Shown piece after piece: positions 44,230 to 53,599 of a DNA stretch of 64,000 nt. The DNA is from Paenibacillus sp. V4I3. Its GTDB lineage: Bacteria > Bacillota > Bacilli > Paenibacillales > NBRC-103111. The notes beneath the pieces are model-generated. The model had not been told where the DNA came from. It saw only the letters and a program-made list of their open reading frames with translations, and did no database searches. The stretch is from the NCBI RefSeq assembly GCF_030817215.1, contig NZ_JAUSZA010000001.1:3136501-3200500 (forward strand), in the 5' to 3' direction. Within the stretch, counting starts at the first letter, position 1. Every line of letters starts with the position of its first letter. The position numbers and the translations under genes are program-made.

Positions 44230-45114
44230 ATGCGTGTTTTTGTCACTGGAGCTACTGGATTCGTTGGATCAGCTGTTGTTCACGAGCTTCTCGCCACGGG
44301 GCATCAGGTCGTCGGGCTTGCCCGCTCGGACAAGGCAGCCGAAGCATTGAAAGCCGCTGGAGCAGACGTACACCGAGGTGCCCTGGATGACCTCGACAGC
44401 CTGCGTGACGGCGCCGCCATAGCGGACGGCGTCATTCATCTAGCCTTCATTCACGACTTCTCGAACTTTGAAGCCGCCGCCGCGACGGACAGGCAGGCGA
44501 TCGAGGCGATCGGATCAGAACTCGAGGGATCGGGCAAACCTTTCGTCGGCGCCTCGGGTACGCTTATGCTCCCATCGGGACGACTCGGGACGGAAGAGGA
44601 CGCTCCGCTCCCGACTACGCCTCGGCGCTCCGAGGAAGCCGCTATGACGCTGGTTCAGCACGGAGTGCGATCATCGGTCGTTCGTCTCGCACCGACTGTA
44701 CACGGTCCGGGCGATCATGGCTTTGTCAGGACCCTTATCGACATCGCCCGCACCAAGGGAGTCTCTGCTTACACCGGGGATGGGTCCAATCGCTGGTCGG
44801 CGGTTCATCGCTTCGATGCGGCGTGTCTGTTCCGGTTGGCGTTGGAAGCCGCACCGGCGGGCTCAATTTTGCACGGGGTGGGTGAAGAGGGTGTGCCATT
44901 CCGTGATATTGCCGGCGTAATCGGTCGCCACCTGAACCTGCCGGTTGTCAGCATTTCTCGTGAAGAGGCTGACAGCCACTTCGGCTGGCTTTCCTTCGCC
45001 GTGAAAGCCGATAACCCGACGTCAAGCGTACTGACCCGGGAGCGATTCGGCTGGCGGCCAGTGCACACAGCACTGATCCCGGATCTCGAAGAGGGTCACT
45101 ACTTCAACAGTTGA
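44230..45114 (+). CDS. NAD(P)-dependent epimerase/SDR-family oxidoreductase
   Basis: A 294-residue extended-SDR protein. The Rossmann motif is VTGATGFVGSAVV at the N-terminus. HLAFIHDFSNF follows; the usual Y-x-x-x-K is not seen in standard form, so it is an atypical extended SDR, like those near MerR genes. The GC content near 60% contrasts with the genes around it. AGGAGG precedes the ATG. Confidence 0.85.
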   Translation: MRVFVTGATGFVGSAVVHELLATGHQVVGLARSDKAAEALKAAGADVHRGALDDLDSLRDGAAIADGVIHLAFIHDFSNFEAAAATDRQAIEAIGSELEGSGKPFVGASGTLMLPSGRLGTEEDAPLPTTPRRSEEAAMTLVQHGVRSSVVRLAPTVHGPGDHGFVRTLIDIARTKGVSAYTGDGSNRWSAVHRFDAACLFRLALEAAPAGSILHGVGEEGVPFRDIAGVIGRHLNLPVVSISREEADSHFGWLSFAVKADNPTSSVLTRERFGWRPVHTALIPDLEEGHYFNS

Positions 45115-45216
45115 GTAATTTCGCTTTCCCAAGCCATGGTTTCTTCTTTATCAATCATTTTCTTCCCCGTTAGGTGGGGCTTAATAAGCAACATAGAAGG
45201 AATTTATCATTTCGAT

Positions 45217-45275
45217 AAGGGACACGATAGTTCAATCACCGCCTTACTAAGAGGCGGTTTTCTTTTGGTTCAAAA
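45217..45275 (+). repeat. Cassette-type site 3 (left box and hairpin)
   Basis: AGGGACACGATAGTTCAATC (45218-45237) followed by CCGCCTT-ACTA-AGAGGCGG and TTTTCTTTT, so it also forms a terminator. No right box seen. The remaining gap to 45417 is AT-rich and empty. Confidence 0.55.
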
Positions 45276-45417
45276 TCAGCATTAAGATTTAACATAGGCT
45301 TATTTAATAAGGAATGATTAATTATTAATTATTAAGGATAAAGTAAAAACTGGATAAAGCCGTTATTTTTCTTCTAGAGCAAAGTCACTTTCATGCCATA
45401 AAAATTTTACAAAGGTT

Positions 45418-45987
45418 GTGTGTTTCTTGAAACTTATATTGGTTTCAGTTGTATTAGGAACTTTACTCTTATCTGGTTTTTTTACGATTTTGGCATGGTC
45501 CAGTGACAGTGGAGATTATGTACTTCTTCTGATATCTTCATTAGGCGTTTTTATATCAGTAATGTTAATTATGCTTGTAGTATTTAAGCGGAATCCCTCA
45601 TTATTCAAAAATTTTAAAATTTATCTTTTGGCTATGTTAGGTCTCCTGTGTTTAGGAATTTTCACTTACCATGTAAGAGATTTGAGAGTTTATTTAACGG
45701 GGAAGCCGATGGTTACTGAAGGTTTGCCTTCAACTGTTAGTACCAGACAGAGCCGAACTGGAAAAATTTTTGCGGATGTGGAAGTTAACGGTTTTCATGC
45801 AACGTTGAATAGCCAACCTCCACTATATGAGGAATGCGTATATCGAATTACATACCTGCCAAACTCCAGGTACATTACTAAAATTGAATATCGGATGCCT
45901 AGCTGGCTGTATTACTACCAGATCGATCAAAATTGCATTTTATGTAAATATAGCAGCTCGCCTTCTCCCGTTATTCCATCTTCGTGA
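45418..45987 (+). CDS. Membrane protein, unknown
   Basis: A 189-residue protein with three hydrophobic helices in the first 85 residues and an extracellular-looking C-terminal domain (GKIFADVEVNGFHATLNSQP). The start is GTG 45418 or TTG 45427 after AAAGG. Family not recognised. It is a single gene between two sites, as a cassette would be. Confidence 0.55.
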   Translation: MCFLKLILVSVVLGTLLLSGFFTILAWSSDSGDYVLLLISSLGVFISVMLIMLVVFKRNPSLFKNFKIYLLAMLGLLCLGIFTYHVRDLRVYLTGKPMVTEGLPSTVSTRQSRTGKIFADVEVNGFHATLNSQPPLYEECVYRITYLPNSRYITKIEYRMPSWLYYYQIDQNCILCKYSSSPSPVIPSS

Positions 45988-46062
45988 CCCCGTTCAACCC
46001 CAAGACAAAGAGATATCCAACAGCAAGAAACTAAAATGAAGTAAAAAATGGTTTTGAATCGA

Positions 46063-46199
46063 TTTAACTAACGGGTACCGAGGGAGTTGAATGACAGAAA
46101 AAAGCAGGCCAAGACTACCTCGCGACCCATGTTTGTAGAGCCAAGAACGATAGTTTAAGGGCTCTATAAAAACGATGAAGGAGTTGCTACAGCAACTCC
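46063..46199 (+). repeat. Cassette-type site 4 (right box, then left box and hairpin)
   Basis: Right-type box AACTAACGGGTACCGAGGGA then GTTGAAT (46065-46091). After ~45 bases a left-type box, CCAAGAACGATAGTTTAAGG (46141-46160), and the hairpin GGAGTTGCT-AC-AGCAACTCC (46180-46199). The order suggests two neighbouring partial sites. Confidence 0.5.
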
Positions 46200-46288
46200 C
46201 ATTGGCATGCTCAATAAAACGGGGATTTTGCAGATGTCTACGCTTGCATTCATTAGAAAAGAAAAAGCACCGCAATTGTTTGAGGTGC

Positions 46289-46501
46289 TTACTCACTGTG
46301 TTCAAATGAATTTAGTTGTCTGCAATGTGGGCAAAAGATGTTGATGAAATATGTATTTCCCCGTTTTTCCAGGATCCTGGCCTGATGCTTATCGATCGTT
46401 GCAACTGTATAACGTGGCGAATTCATAAGTTGAGCAACTATCGACATCCATTCGAATTCTTTTGAACAATCAACGCATGTGTGCTTCCCGTCAATTCTCA
46501 T
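46289..46501 (-). CDS. Small zinc-ribbon protein
   Basis: A 70-residue protein with two CxxC pairs: HTCVDCSKEFEW at the N-terminus and FCPHCRQLN near the C-terminus, enough for one zinc ribbon. AAGGAG lies ahead of the ATG. A hairpin AGCACCTC...GCGGTGCT with T run at 46258-46292 ends it. Function unknown; probably nucleic-acid or protein binding. Confidence 0.6.
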   Translation of the reverse strand: MRIDGKHTCVDCSKEFEWMSIVAQLMNSPRYTVATIDKHQARILEKRGNTYFINIFCPHCRQLNSFEHSE

Positions 46502-46531
46502 GATGAATCACGACTCCTTGTATATGTGTTT

Positions 46532-46780
46532 TCAATCTCTGTCAAGGGTGGAATCCCTTTTCATATTCAAATTACTTAAACTTATTTTCGTAGTGCCTAT
46601 TTCTGCTTTGCCTTCCTCGATTTCTTCTGGATAATTCAAAGTAAAATACCCTTTTCCAATTCGTTCAATATCATCGTCAGTTGCTGGCCTAATTACAAAA
46701 GCTCTGTCCTTGATCCAAATGACTTCTTCATCATCGGTATCAATTAAATAATCCTCAAACGGTAAATTGACGGCTTTCAT
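46532..46780 (-). CDS. Small acidic hypothetical protein
   Basis: About 82 residues. AGGAGTGAG lies before the ATG at 46780, which gives the start MKAVNLPFEDYLIDTDDEE. Probably cotranscribed with the zinc-ribbon gene that follows on the same strand. Family not recognised. Confidence 0.55.
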   Translation of the reverse strand: MKAVNLPFEDYLIDTDDEEVIWIKDRAFVIRPATDDDIERIGKGYFTLNYPEEIEEGKAEIGTTKISLSNLNMKRDSTLDRD

Positions 46781-46936
46781 AATAAACTCACTCCTAGCTG
46801 AAAAGTGGTCTTGGGTTCCCATTATAACCCTTGACGATTAACCCTAGATGAAGAAAAAATAACGTTTCATTACAGATAGACGAACATTAATTTTAATTCG
46901 TTCATTTTAAAAAAATCATCCAGTTTTGTTTTGTTG

Positions 46937-47013
46937 TTGAGCTAACGAAGGAACGATAGCGGAATAAAAGACAGTCAAAGACTTTAATTACTACGGTCTT
47001 TGACTGTCTTTTT
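46937..47013 (+). repeat. Cassette-type site 5 (left box plus terminator hairpin)
   Basis: GAGCTAACGAAGGAACGATAGC (22 bases at 46940-46961) is a palindromic left box. AAAGACAGTCAAAGAC pairs with GTCTTTGACTGTCTTT across 13 bases and ends in TTTTTT, a strong terminator. Confidence 0.65.
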
Positions 47014-47132
47014 TGAGTAAATTTTGGTATATCACCTTCAGGTAGATATGAAAAGATTCTTCTGTGTTTTATAAATACAACTTTTTCCATATGTGTGCGT
47101 ATACAGATACAAAAATCTATGGAGGTTATCAC

Positions 47133-47738
47133 ATGAAAAAATTTACTATGGGTGTAGTTGTAGGGGGAATTCTTTCACTAACTTCAGTTGTTGCAGCTTC
47201 TGATTCAATACAGGCATATTTATTTCCAGCATTTTTCACAATCAATGGTCTAAATGCCCCCTTAGACAAAGAATATGCTGTTCTTAATTATCAAGGGCAC
47301 GCTTATGTCCCTGTCCGATTTTTGGCTGAGCAGCTAGGGGCTTTTGTTGATTATTCAGATGAAGGGATGTACAAGACCATTACCATTAATCATTTTCCTT
47401 CAAATGTAGCCATACTTACAGATGAAAAATATTCCAATATTCACTTTGGTTTGCTCGATTTGTACTTAGACGGCGGATATACGGGCATAAGAGGATTATT
47501 AGCTTTAGATCATGAGATGGACCCGAAAATCAAAACCGAACATGACATTGAGTTTAAACTGCATTTTTATGATGCGAACGATAAGCTGATTGGGACGGCA
47601 TCAGGCACGTCAAAATCTGGTGGCTCTAACCAAAAGCAAACCATAAGCACGGGCGAAAATAAGTATGTTATGGCTGGCGAAGTCGGGGATTTCTCTAAAT
47701 ATGAAAGAGTGAGTTTTGAAGTCACAGCCTTCAAATAA
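47133..47738 (+). CDS. Secreted stalk-domain (copper amine oxidase N-terminal) protein 1
   Basis: About 201 residues. The signal peptide is MKKFTMGVVVGGILSLTSVV, then an Ala-rich cut site. The stalk domain follows: SDSIQAYLFPAFFTINGLN and HAYVPVRFLAEQLGAFVDY. A C-terminal beta-sandwich-like part follows (IEFKLHFYDANDKLIGTASG). GGAGG precedes ATG 47133; the longer frame is not needed. It is extracellular, probably cell-wall attached; function unknown. Confidence 0.75.
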   Translation: MKKFTMGVVVGGILSLTSVVAASDSIQAYLFPAFFTINGLNAPLDKEYAVLNYQGHAYVPVRFLAEQLGAFVDYSDEGMYKTITINHFPSNVAILTDEKYSNIHFGLLDLYLDGGYTGIRGLLALDHEMDPKIKTEHDIEFKLHFYDANDKLIGTASGTSKSGGSNQKQTISTGENKYVMAGEVGDFSKYERVSFEVTAFK

Positions 47739-47746
47739 TCCGCCTT

Positions 47747-47811
47747 GTCATTGAACTAACAGGCAGATTACGTTAACAAAAAAATAAAATCGGCACAATT
47801 ATATGCCGATT
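47747..47811 (+). repeat. Cassette-type site 6 (right box and hairpin)
   Basis: GAACTAACAGGCAGATTACG then TTAAC (47753-47777), preceded by CCGCCTTGTC. A hairpin ATCGGCA...TGCCGAT follows at 47789-47811. The next 240 bases are without a gene; 47928-48050 reads open but has no start signal. Confidence 0.5.
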
Positions 47812-48052
47812 AACCAAATGCCAATATGCAAAAAGGGTACCCCTAAAAAAGTCATGGATACATAATAGTATATAAAAAAATTCAACATAAGTCTATTAAT
47901 TTTTTGGCAAAAACTGTATGTTATTTATGCGACCGCGGCGCAAAACGATTAGGGATGCAGAGAGAAGACCTGCATGGTTACTCTCAGAAAAATTACGTTG
48001 GAAAACCACAACGGTGCTTCGTTGCGTCCCCCAAGCGAAAGGAAGGGTAACG

Positions 48053-48796
48053 ATGATTATGACACAAAAAGAAATGCTGTTCATTGTGCAATCACAACTT
48101 GCTATTGACCTGAATTGCTCTATCGATGACCTGAACGGCGAAAAGGATAGCATTATTTTTGTTGAAGCTAAACAAAATCCTGGATGCAGACCATATCCAA
48201 GGAAGGCACGTTATTTTGAAATCCTGTCAATGGGAAAATCAATTGTAGTATCGGCTACACCCGAACGGTTGTTAATTGCCAAAACACATATGCAAGGTAA
48301 AAACAGGGATACCGTATTCTCCCTGCCATTTATCAGAGGTCTTTACTTGCATTTTCTGCCTGATGTAGAAAGAATAAAGCCAATGACACCGCCGAAATTA
48401 TTTTCATTTGAACTGATTAAGCGAGAAGAAGTCTTCAGTTTATTTGATGGTACAAGATTCAATGAAGCTATTATATTTGATAGGAATCTTCCCTGGCAGA
48501 CTGATTTAGTTATGCTTGCAAAGCAAAATGGGGAAATTGTTGGTGTGGCAGGAGCAAGCAAAACTTGTGCAAAAATGTGGCAAATTAGCGAAGAAGTATT
48601 ACCCGAATATCGTAATTTCGGATTGGCTAGTTATCTTGTAAACAGGTTAACTTTTGAAATATTGGGACGGGGAGAGATACCGAGTTATGACTGCATCTCC
48701 AGTCACATTGCTTCACAGAGAGTAGCTCACCGAGTAGGGTATTATCCCGCATGGGTGACTGATTGGCGAGTCAATTTTGAAGGATTAGAATCGTAA
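48053..48796 (+). CDS. GNAT-like acetyltransferase
   Basis: About 247 residues. The C-terminal part has MLAKQNGEIVGVAGASKTCA, MWQISEEVLPEYRNFGLASY (the acetyl-CoA-binding R/Q-x-x-G-x-A/G region as YRNFGLAS) and IASQRVAHRVGYYPAW, typical of GNAT enzymes. The N-terminal ~110 residues are a partner domain of unknown type. GGAAGGG precedes ATG 48053. The substrate is unknown; these often act on small amines or antibiotics. Confidence 0.75.
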   Translation: MIMTQKEMLFIVQSQLAIDLNCSIDDLNGEKDSIIFVEAKQNPGCRPYPRKARYFEILSMGKSIVVSATPERLLIAKTHMQGKNRDTVFSLPFIRGLYLHFLPDVERIKPMTPPKLFSFELIKREEVFSLFDGTRFNEAIIFDRNLPWQTDLVMLAKQNGEIVGVAGASKTCAKMWQISEEVLPEYRNFGLASYLVNRLTFEILGRGEIPSYDCISSHIASQRVAHRVGYYPAWVTDWRVNFEGLES

Positions 48797-48810
48797 TTTT
48801 ATATCCAAAA

Positions 48811-48881
48811 GATTAAACTAACGGATAACGTTAGTTCAATCCAAATAAGGAACAGTTCTACCACTGAATTGCTCCTTGTTT
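48811..48881 (+). repeat. Cassette-type site 7
   Basis: Left box AACTAACGGATAACGTTAGTT is 21 bases at 48816-48836, with nearly perfect 8-bp arms. The hairpin AAGGAACAGTTC/GAATTGCTCCTT follows (48847-48878). No right box seen. Confidence 0.6.
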
Positions 48882-48909
48882 TCATTAAATCAATAAAGGA
48901 TGGGAAGAA

Positions 48910-49845
48910 ATGACTGTATATAAAAAACCAACAGTAGCAATTTCCGAAGTGGAAGAAGTATTACGCAAGCATTTTAGTTCGGATGTGACGGTGATAACGC
49001 CAGTAGAAGGTTTCGGGAATATAAGCACTGTATTCTCCTTCATGTTTTTTGACAAGGAATACGTAATTAAATTCTGCGATTTAGCAGGGAGTTTTAAAAC
49101 TGAAAAATTCATTTCTACCCTGTTATCTTCTCAGGGAATTCCGTTTCCTCTCTGTAAGGAACTAGGTAAATTTAAAACATTGAACTATTTGATTTCAGAA
49201 AAGATAAGTGGACAAAATCTGAACAGTTGCTCTTATGAGCAACAACTCAGAATGCTTCCAGAGGTCATTCAGATTCTAACACAAATGAACCATGTGAAGT
49301 TAGGTACAACAAAAGGTTATGGCATGATAATTTCGAGTGGTGATGGTGCTTATAGTTCTTGGAAGGAACATATTATTGCTACTTATGCTGAAGAACAAGC
49401 GGATAGCTTTTGGGAAGGTTGGCACAGCTTATTTAAAACATCCTGCCTAGAGAAAGATGTGTTTGATGAATGTTATAATAGATTGTTAGCTTACTCTACC
49501 TACAATGAACCATATCGTTATTTTATTCACGGTGATTTCCACCAGTACAATATTTTATCAAATGGACAACGAATAACTGGAGTCATTGATAGTAATGGTA
49601 AATATGGAGATTTCCTTATTGACCTTGCAACTTTAGACTGGCACATAAAAACACACTTAAAGCTCGATGTGGTCCAAAGATACCAAAGTTATCAGCAAGA
49701 AGAGGGTATTACCATACCAAATTTTAAAGAAAGATTAATAGGTGCTAAATATTATAATGGATTGATAGGATTACGCTTTTATGCAAAGATGGGATGGAAT
49801 GATTCTTATTTCGAGATCCGTGATGAGCTATTAAGTTTAATTTAA
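48910..49845 (+). CDS. Aminoglycoside-phosphotransferase-family kinase 1
   Basis: A 311-residue protein kinase-like phosphotransferase. The catalytic loop is YFIHGDFHQYNIL; the metal-binding motif is VIDSNGKYGDFLIDLA, with the Asp present. FFDKEYVIKFC has the ATP-contacting lysine. The closest look is hygromycin B kinase type. A resistance role is a guess, since many such kinases act on other small molecules. ATG follows AAAGGATGGG. Confidence 0.82.
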   Translation: MTVYKKPTVAISEVEEVLRKHFSSDVTVITPVEGFGNISTVFSFMFFDKEYVIKFCDLAGSFKTEKFISTLLSSQGIPFPLCKELGKFKTLNYLISEKISGQNLNSCSYEQQLRMLPEVIQILTQMNHVKLGTTKGYGMIISSGDGAYSSWKEHIIATYAEEQADSFWEGWHSLFKTSCLEKDVFDECYNRLLAYSTYNEPYRYFIHGDFHQYNILSNGQRITGVIDSNGKYGDFLIDLATLDWHIKTHLKLDVVQRYQSYQQEEGITIPNFKERLIGAKYYNGLIGLRFYAKMGWNDSYFEIRDELLSLI

Positions 49846-49866
49846 ATCCGAAAGTGATTACTCATT

Positions 49867-49965
49867 GTTAAACTAACTGGGAACATTAGTTAAATAACAT
49901 CCAGAGAAGGCTGCCGACATCAAACGATCGGCGGCCTTCTCAGCTACCGGGCAGATTCAGTCAAC
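49867..49965 (+). repeat. Cassette-type site 8 (complete)
   Basis: Left box AACTAACTGGGAACATTAGTT, 21 bases at 49871-49891. Hairpin GAGAAGGCTGCCGA/TCGGCGGCCTTCTC (49914-49941). Right box AGCTACCGGGCAGATTCAG (49942-49960). Confidence 0.65.
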
Positions 49966-50010
49966 ATATCATTATCAGCGCAAACGATCACGGCTAATAG
50001 TAGCATTAGA

Positions 50011-50136
50011 TTATTACACAAGCGATCGCTTCTAAATCGGAATGATGTTGTAACTTCAACCGGATTTATTCGTACATTCAGTAAGCTCATGGGGATGACT
50101 CCCGCCCATTACCGAGATAAAAAGGGATTGCACTAA
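50011..50136 (+). pseudogene. C-terminal fragment of an AraC-family regulator
   Basis: A frame without a start reads DVVTSTGFIRTFSKLMGMTP, then AHYRDKKGLH and a stop. FIRTFSKLMGMTPAHYR is the second helix-turn-helix signature of AraC proteins. The rest of the gene is absent. It lies between site 8 and the serine hydrolase. Confidence 0.65.
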
Positions 50137-50196
50137 TCCTTATGGAAGATTATGTTATAATTATAGTTGAAAACGTTTCTGGGAGGGGATAGGAAA

Positions 50197-51360
50197 ATGA
50201 ACCCAAGTAAGAGACTGAATGAACGATTGACACCACTACTTAAGAGTGTCATGGAAAAGGGGCCTGTCGGCTGTGCCTGTACCGTTGTGCGGCGGGGAGA
50301 AGTTGTTTATCAGGAAACCCTGGGTTATGCGGATTTGGAGAAGAAGAAGGAGATCACTCCTGATACAATCTACCGGATCTATTCGATGACTAAGGTAATT
50401 ACCTGCGCAGCGGCACTCATGCTTTATGAGAAAGGACTTTATCTGCTTAACGATCCGTTGGAGGAATACCTGACGGAGTTCAAAAATCCGCAGGTGTACC
50501 GATATAACGAATATGGTACCAAGTCTTTATCCCCTGCAGTGGGTCCGATCCGGATCAAGGATCTTTTCACGATGGCCTCCGGGCTTACGTATGGTGGTGA
50601 CGGCACGGAAACCGAACGGCAAACCCGTACAATCATGGAGAACGCTGCAGCGACCGTAGACATGCAGGCTTTGTCCAAAGCGTTGGCAGAAGTTCCGCTG
50701 GCTTTCGATCCCGGCACGCACTGGAAGTATGGTACAAGCCACGATGTCTTGGCAGCATTGATCGAAGTGCTGTCCGGACAAACATTCGGAGAGTTTCTGC
50801 AGAAGGAAATTTTCGCTCCGTTGGGAATGACCGACACCTCATTCCGGATATCGGAGGATAAGCGGGATCGTTTATGTACCATGTACGATCTTGCAGAAGA
50901 CGGCACGCTTACTCCTAATACCAGGATGGATGCCCGCTATCAACCGGGAAGCCGTCATGAAAGCGGCGGAGGTGGCCTGCTTTCGACGATCGGCGATTAC
51001 AGCCGATTTGCGCAGCTGCTGGCGAAGGGCGGGGAGCTGGACGGGGTGCGGATTCTTAGCCCGAAAACGGTTCATTTGATGGCGACCAATCATTTAAATT
51101 CGCAACAGATCAAGGATTTTAACTGGCCGCAAATGAGTGGTTATGGCTATGGTTTGGGGGTCCGTGTTATGACCGATCCTGCAGCCGGCGGCATCAACGG
51201 CTCAATCGGTGAATTCGGCTGGGCCGGTCTAGCCGGGTCTTACTTGTTGATCGATCCTAAGGAAGAATTGTCCGTCGTGTACATGCAGCAGCTGTTGCCG
51301 AGCCTTGAGCCCTTCATTCATCCTCGACTGCGGGCTGCCATTTACGGGGCATTGGACTAA
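50197..51360 (+). CDS. Serine hydrolase, beta-lactamase class C/EstB family
   Basis: About 387 residues. The catalytic S-x-x-K is YSMTKVITCAAALML; the Y-x-N equivalent is at YGTSHDVLAALI, where the Tyr is followed by Gly-Thr; SGYGYGLGVRV and GEFGWAGLAGSY form the third element (H/K-x-G replaced by W-A-G as in esterases). No signal peptide, so cytoplasmic. It is likelier an esterase or peptidase than a lactamase. GGGAGGGG precedes ATG 50197. Confidence 0.82.
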   Translation: MNPSKRLNERLTPLLKSVMEKGPVGCACTVVRRGEVVYQETLGYADLEKKKEITPDTIYRIYSMTKVITCAAALMLYEKGLYLLNDPLEEYLTEFKNPQVYRYNEYGTKSLSPAVGPIRIKDLFTMASGLTYGGDGTETERQTRTIMENAAATVDMQALSKALAEVPLAFDPGTHWKYGTSHDVLAALIEVLSGQTFGEFLQKEIFAPLGMTDTSFRISEDKRDRLCTMYDLAEDGTLTPNTRMDARYQPGSRHESGGGGLLSTIGDYSRFAQLLAKGGELDGVRILSPKTVHLMATNHLNSQQIKDFNWPQMSGYGYGLGVRVMTDPAAGGINGSIGEFGWAGLAGSYLLIDPKEELSVVYMQQLLPSLEPFIHPRLRAAIYGALD

Positions 51361-51471
51361 GTTCGGGGTTAACGGTGGCGAGAGAATCCATGGCGCTATA
51401 ATCACAGCAAATGATTCAAAAACTGAGAAGCATCGAATTAGATAATCCCTTCCTTTATTGAGACACTGATA

Positions 51472-51607
51472 AAAGGCGTTCACTCTACTGGGTGAACGCT
51501 TTTTTAGTAGGTTGGAGTGATGATTATTCTAGATGAAGACTCTTTGTTAGGCGGGTTTGTAAAGTGATGGCCGCCCCGGCGACTAAACTAACGGTCAGTT
51601 TAATGGA
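51472..51607 (+). repeat. Terminator and cassette-type site 9 (hairpin plus right box)
   Basis: AAAAGGCGTTCAC/GGTGAACGCTTTTTT (51473-51506) is a strong terminator. Then GGCGG/CCGCC (51550-51575) and the right box AACTAACGGTCAGTTTAAT (51586-51604). Confidence 0.55.
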
Positions 51608-51723
51608 ATCCTGTGGTGTACATGTTTTGTAAAATATTGTAAAATAATCGAAATTGTTAGAGCAACTTTTACTTAATCGTACCGTCTAAATGTTAAAGTG
51701 GTAAATAAAGGGAGTGATGAATT

Positions 51724-52392
51724 TTGAAAAAGTTTGTTTTAGGTCTAATTTGTGGAATTGGTTTAACTGCAACAACCGCTGTATATGCCTCAGACACAAT
51801 ACAAGCGTATTTGTTTCCTGCCAAGTTTGTGTTTAATGGCGTAAGTAAACAATTGGATAGTAACGAATATGTAGTGTTAAATCATAATGGTCACGCCTAT
51901 GTACCAGTTCGTTTTGTTTCTGAGTCCATGGGTGCTCTTGTTAAATATGAAGACACTACCAAAACGATTACAATTGAACAAACAAATTTAAGTGAAAAAC
52001 TACCTTTGGATAAAGACTTTTTCTCATTTGCTTCAGAAGGCAAAATCAAAGGAATTGAATTTGGAATTGGGTCCAATAAATATGATGTCGTTCAAAAATG
52101 GGGAGAGCCCCAAAAAACAGGAAGTTGGCAAACGCAATATTATTCATGGTTTGATTATTATTATTACTTTGGTAATCCCGATGAGAGTGTCAGCGCAATT
52201 CGAGTAGTTGGAGATACAGTCAAATATACAGTTAATGAATTAAAAAAAGCAATTGGTGAGCCGAAAGATGAAGGTTTAAACGACCTTGAAAGTGGATGGT
52301 ATCTGAATTATGAGGCGGGGGATTACCAAGTATTCTTTAATGCGGATACTAAAAATGGCGTAATTAAGTATCTGACATTAAAAAAGAAATAA
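51724..52392 (+). CDS. Secreted stalk-domain protein 2
   Basis: A 222-residue protein with signal peptide MKKFVLGLICGIGLTATTAV, stalk domain DTIQAYLFPAKFVFNGV and HAYVPVRFVSESMGALVKYE, then a C-terminal module (GIEFGIGSNKYDVVQKWGEP and ELKKAIGEPKDEGL) that looks like two copies of the unit seen in the lipoprotein at 13.3 kb. TTG start with AAGGGAGTG upstream. Clearly a paralogue of the protein at 47.1 kb. Confidence 0.75.
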   Translation: MKKFVLGLICGIGLTATTAVYASDTIQAYLFPAKFVFNGVSKQLDSNEYVVLNHNGHAYVPVRFVSESMGALVKYEDTTKTITIEQTNLSEKLPLDKDFFSFASEGKIKGIEFGIGSNKYDVVQKWGEPQKTGSWQTQYYSWFDYYYYFGNPDESVSAIRVVGDTVKYTVNELKKAIGEPKDEGLNDLESGWYLNYEAGDYQVFFNADTKNGVIKYLTLKKK

Positions 52393-52423
52393 ACCAATAA
52401 ATTAAAATGCTTAATGCTACACA

Positions 52424-52497
52424 CTGCACTAACGCAGAACATTAGTTCCATAAGATTGTACCATCTCGGCTACAGGTGAATTGCTCTGTGGCTTATT
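52424..52497 (+). repeat. Cassette-type site 10
   Basis: GCACTAACGCAGAACATTAG then TTCC (52426-52449) is the left box; a hairpin GGCTACAG/CTCTGTGGC (52468-52490) follows. Confidence 0.5.
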
Positions 52498-52561
52498 CCA
52501 GTAATAATAGCATGGTTGAAAACATTACCGTATATGTTCCAATAAAGGAGGGGATAGGAAT

Positions 52562-53314
52562 ATGAATCCGGATGTCCAAAAACTGGTGTCTGATTATTTT
52601 AATGGTCCGTTAAAACAACAAAGTATTTACCCCTTTCTTTCAGAAGCTTTAGATGCAGCTTTAATAATAGTAACTGGAAGTTACTCGTTTGGAATGTCTA
52701 ACGAATCATCAGACCTCGATATTGAATTAATAATTCCCAATGAACTGCACACTGCTTTAGTCGAATTGGCGGGTGGGGTCCAACATTTATGGGTTCACGA
52801 TGAGAATCATCATCCCTTAGTAGATATTAAGATCCGACCTTTGACTTGGCTCCAAAACCGATTGAATGGAAGTGATCCTGAGGTACTTTGGATATACCAA
52901 CATGCTATTTCTATTCAGGATCATGAACAAATCCTTTCGCAACTTAACACTGAAGCGACCAGGCGATTTCGATCAATAACCTTGGGTCTTATCATGCAAT
53001 GCTATAAAGATTTTCGTACAGGTGTAACTGTTCCTGCATCGCGAGAAACGTTGGGAAAAACAATTATGATGACCAGATCAATTGAAGCGGCATTGGCTTT
53101 ACCTTTTCTCTCAAGGGGAGAGCCTTACCCTTATCCGAAATGGAAAAGTATTTGGTTAATAAACAGTCACAAACAAGGAGCGACTATCGTGTCTCTCTGT
53201 GAGCAATGGTTAGCTGGAAAACAAGTTTATGAAGCATTAAGAGAAGTAATTAACTCAATAATGATTGAGTCAGGATATCATGATTTAATCAAACACTTCT
53301 GGAGAAAGATCTAA
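52562..53314 (+). CDS. Nucleotidyltransferase-domain protein 1
   Basis: A 250-residue protein with the polymerase-beta nucleotidyltransferase motif: VTGSYSFGMSNESSDLDIEL, in which GS and D-x-D are the catalytic elements. DIKIRPLTWLQN carries the third acidic residue. Such proteins transfer nucleotides to antibiotics, proteins or tRNA. The substrate is unknown. GGAGGGG lies before the ATG. Confidence 0.75.
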   Translation: MNPDVQKLVSDYFNGPLKQQSIYPFLSEALDAALIIVTGSYSFGMSNESSDLDIELIIPNELHTALVELAGGVQHLWVHDENHHPLVDIKIRPLTWLQNRLNGSDPEVLWIYQHAISIQDHEQILSQLNTEATRRFRSITLGLIMQCYKDFRTGVTVPASRETLGKTIMMTRSIEAALALPFLSRGEPYPYPKWKSIWLINSHKQGATIVSLCEQWLAGKQVYEALREVINSIMIESGYHDLIKHFWRKI

Positions 53315-53321
53315 CAATCGA

Positions 53322-53394
53322 TTACTGAGGGACGGAGAACAACATTTGAACAAAACAAGGAACAGATCTGCCGTGGCAGCTGCTCCTTGTTTTT
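53322..53394 (+). repeat. Cassette-type site 11 (left box and hairpin)
   Basis: Left box TGAGGGACGGAGAACAACAT (53325-53344), then the hairpin AAACAAGGAACAG...CTGCTCCTTGTTT (53352-53391). It is like site 1 in its left box. The right box may be the one at 55291, beyond the IS element. Confidence 0.55.
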
Positions 53395-53599
53395 ATTGGG
53401 GTAGTTTATTTGCGGTCTTAAATCAGGTGCTAGGAGTTTCGGATCATGAATTCTGTGTGTTGCGTTTTTTTTTGTTTTAAGAAAATATGTATTTACTGCA
53501 GATGGTCGCTCAACTCCCTCAGAGAATAAGGATTTTCTCACGAATGCTCGCTCATTCGCAGGATTTCAATATGCATGTTAAATAGGAGTTCAGGTGTTT

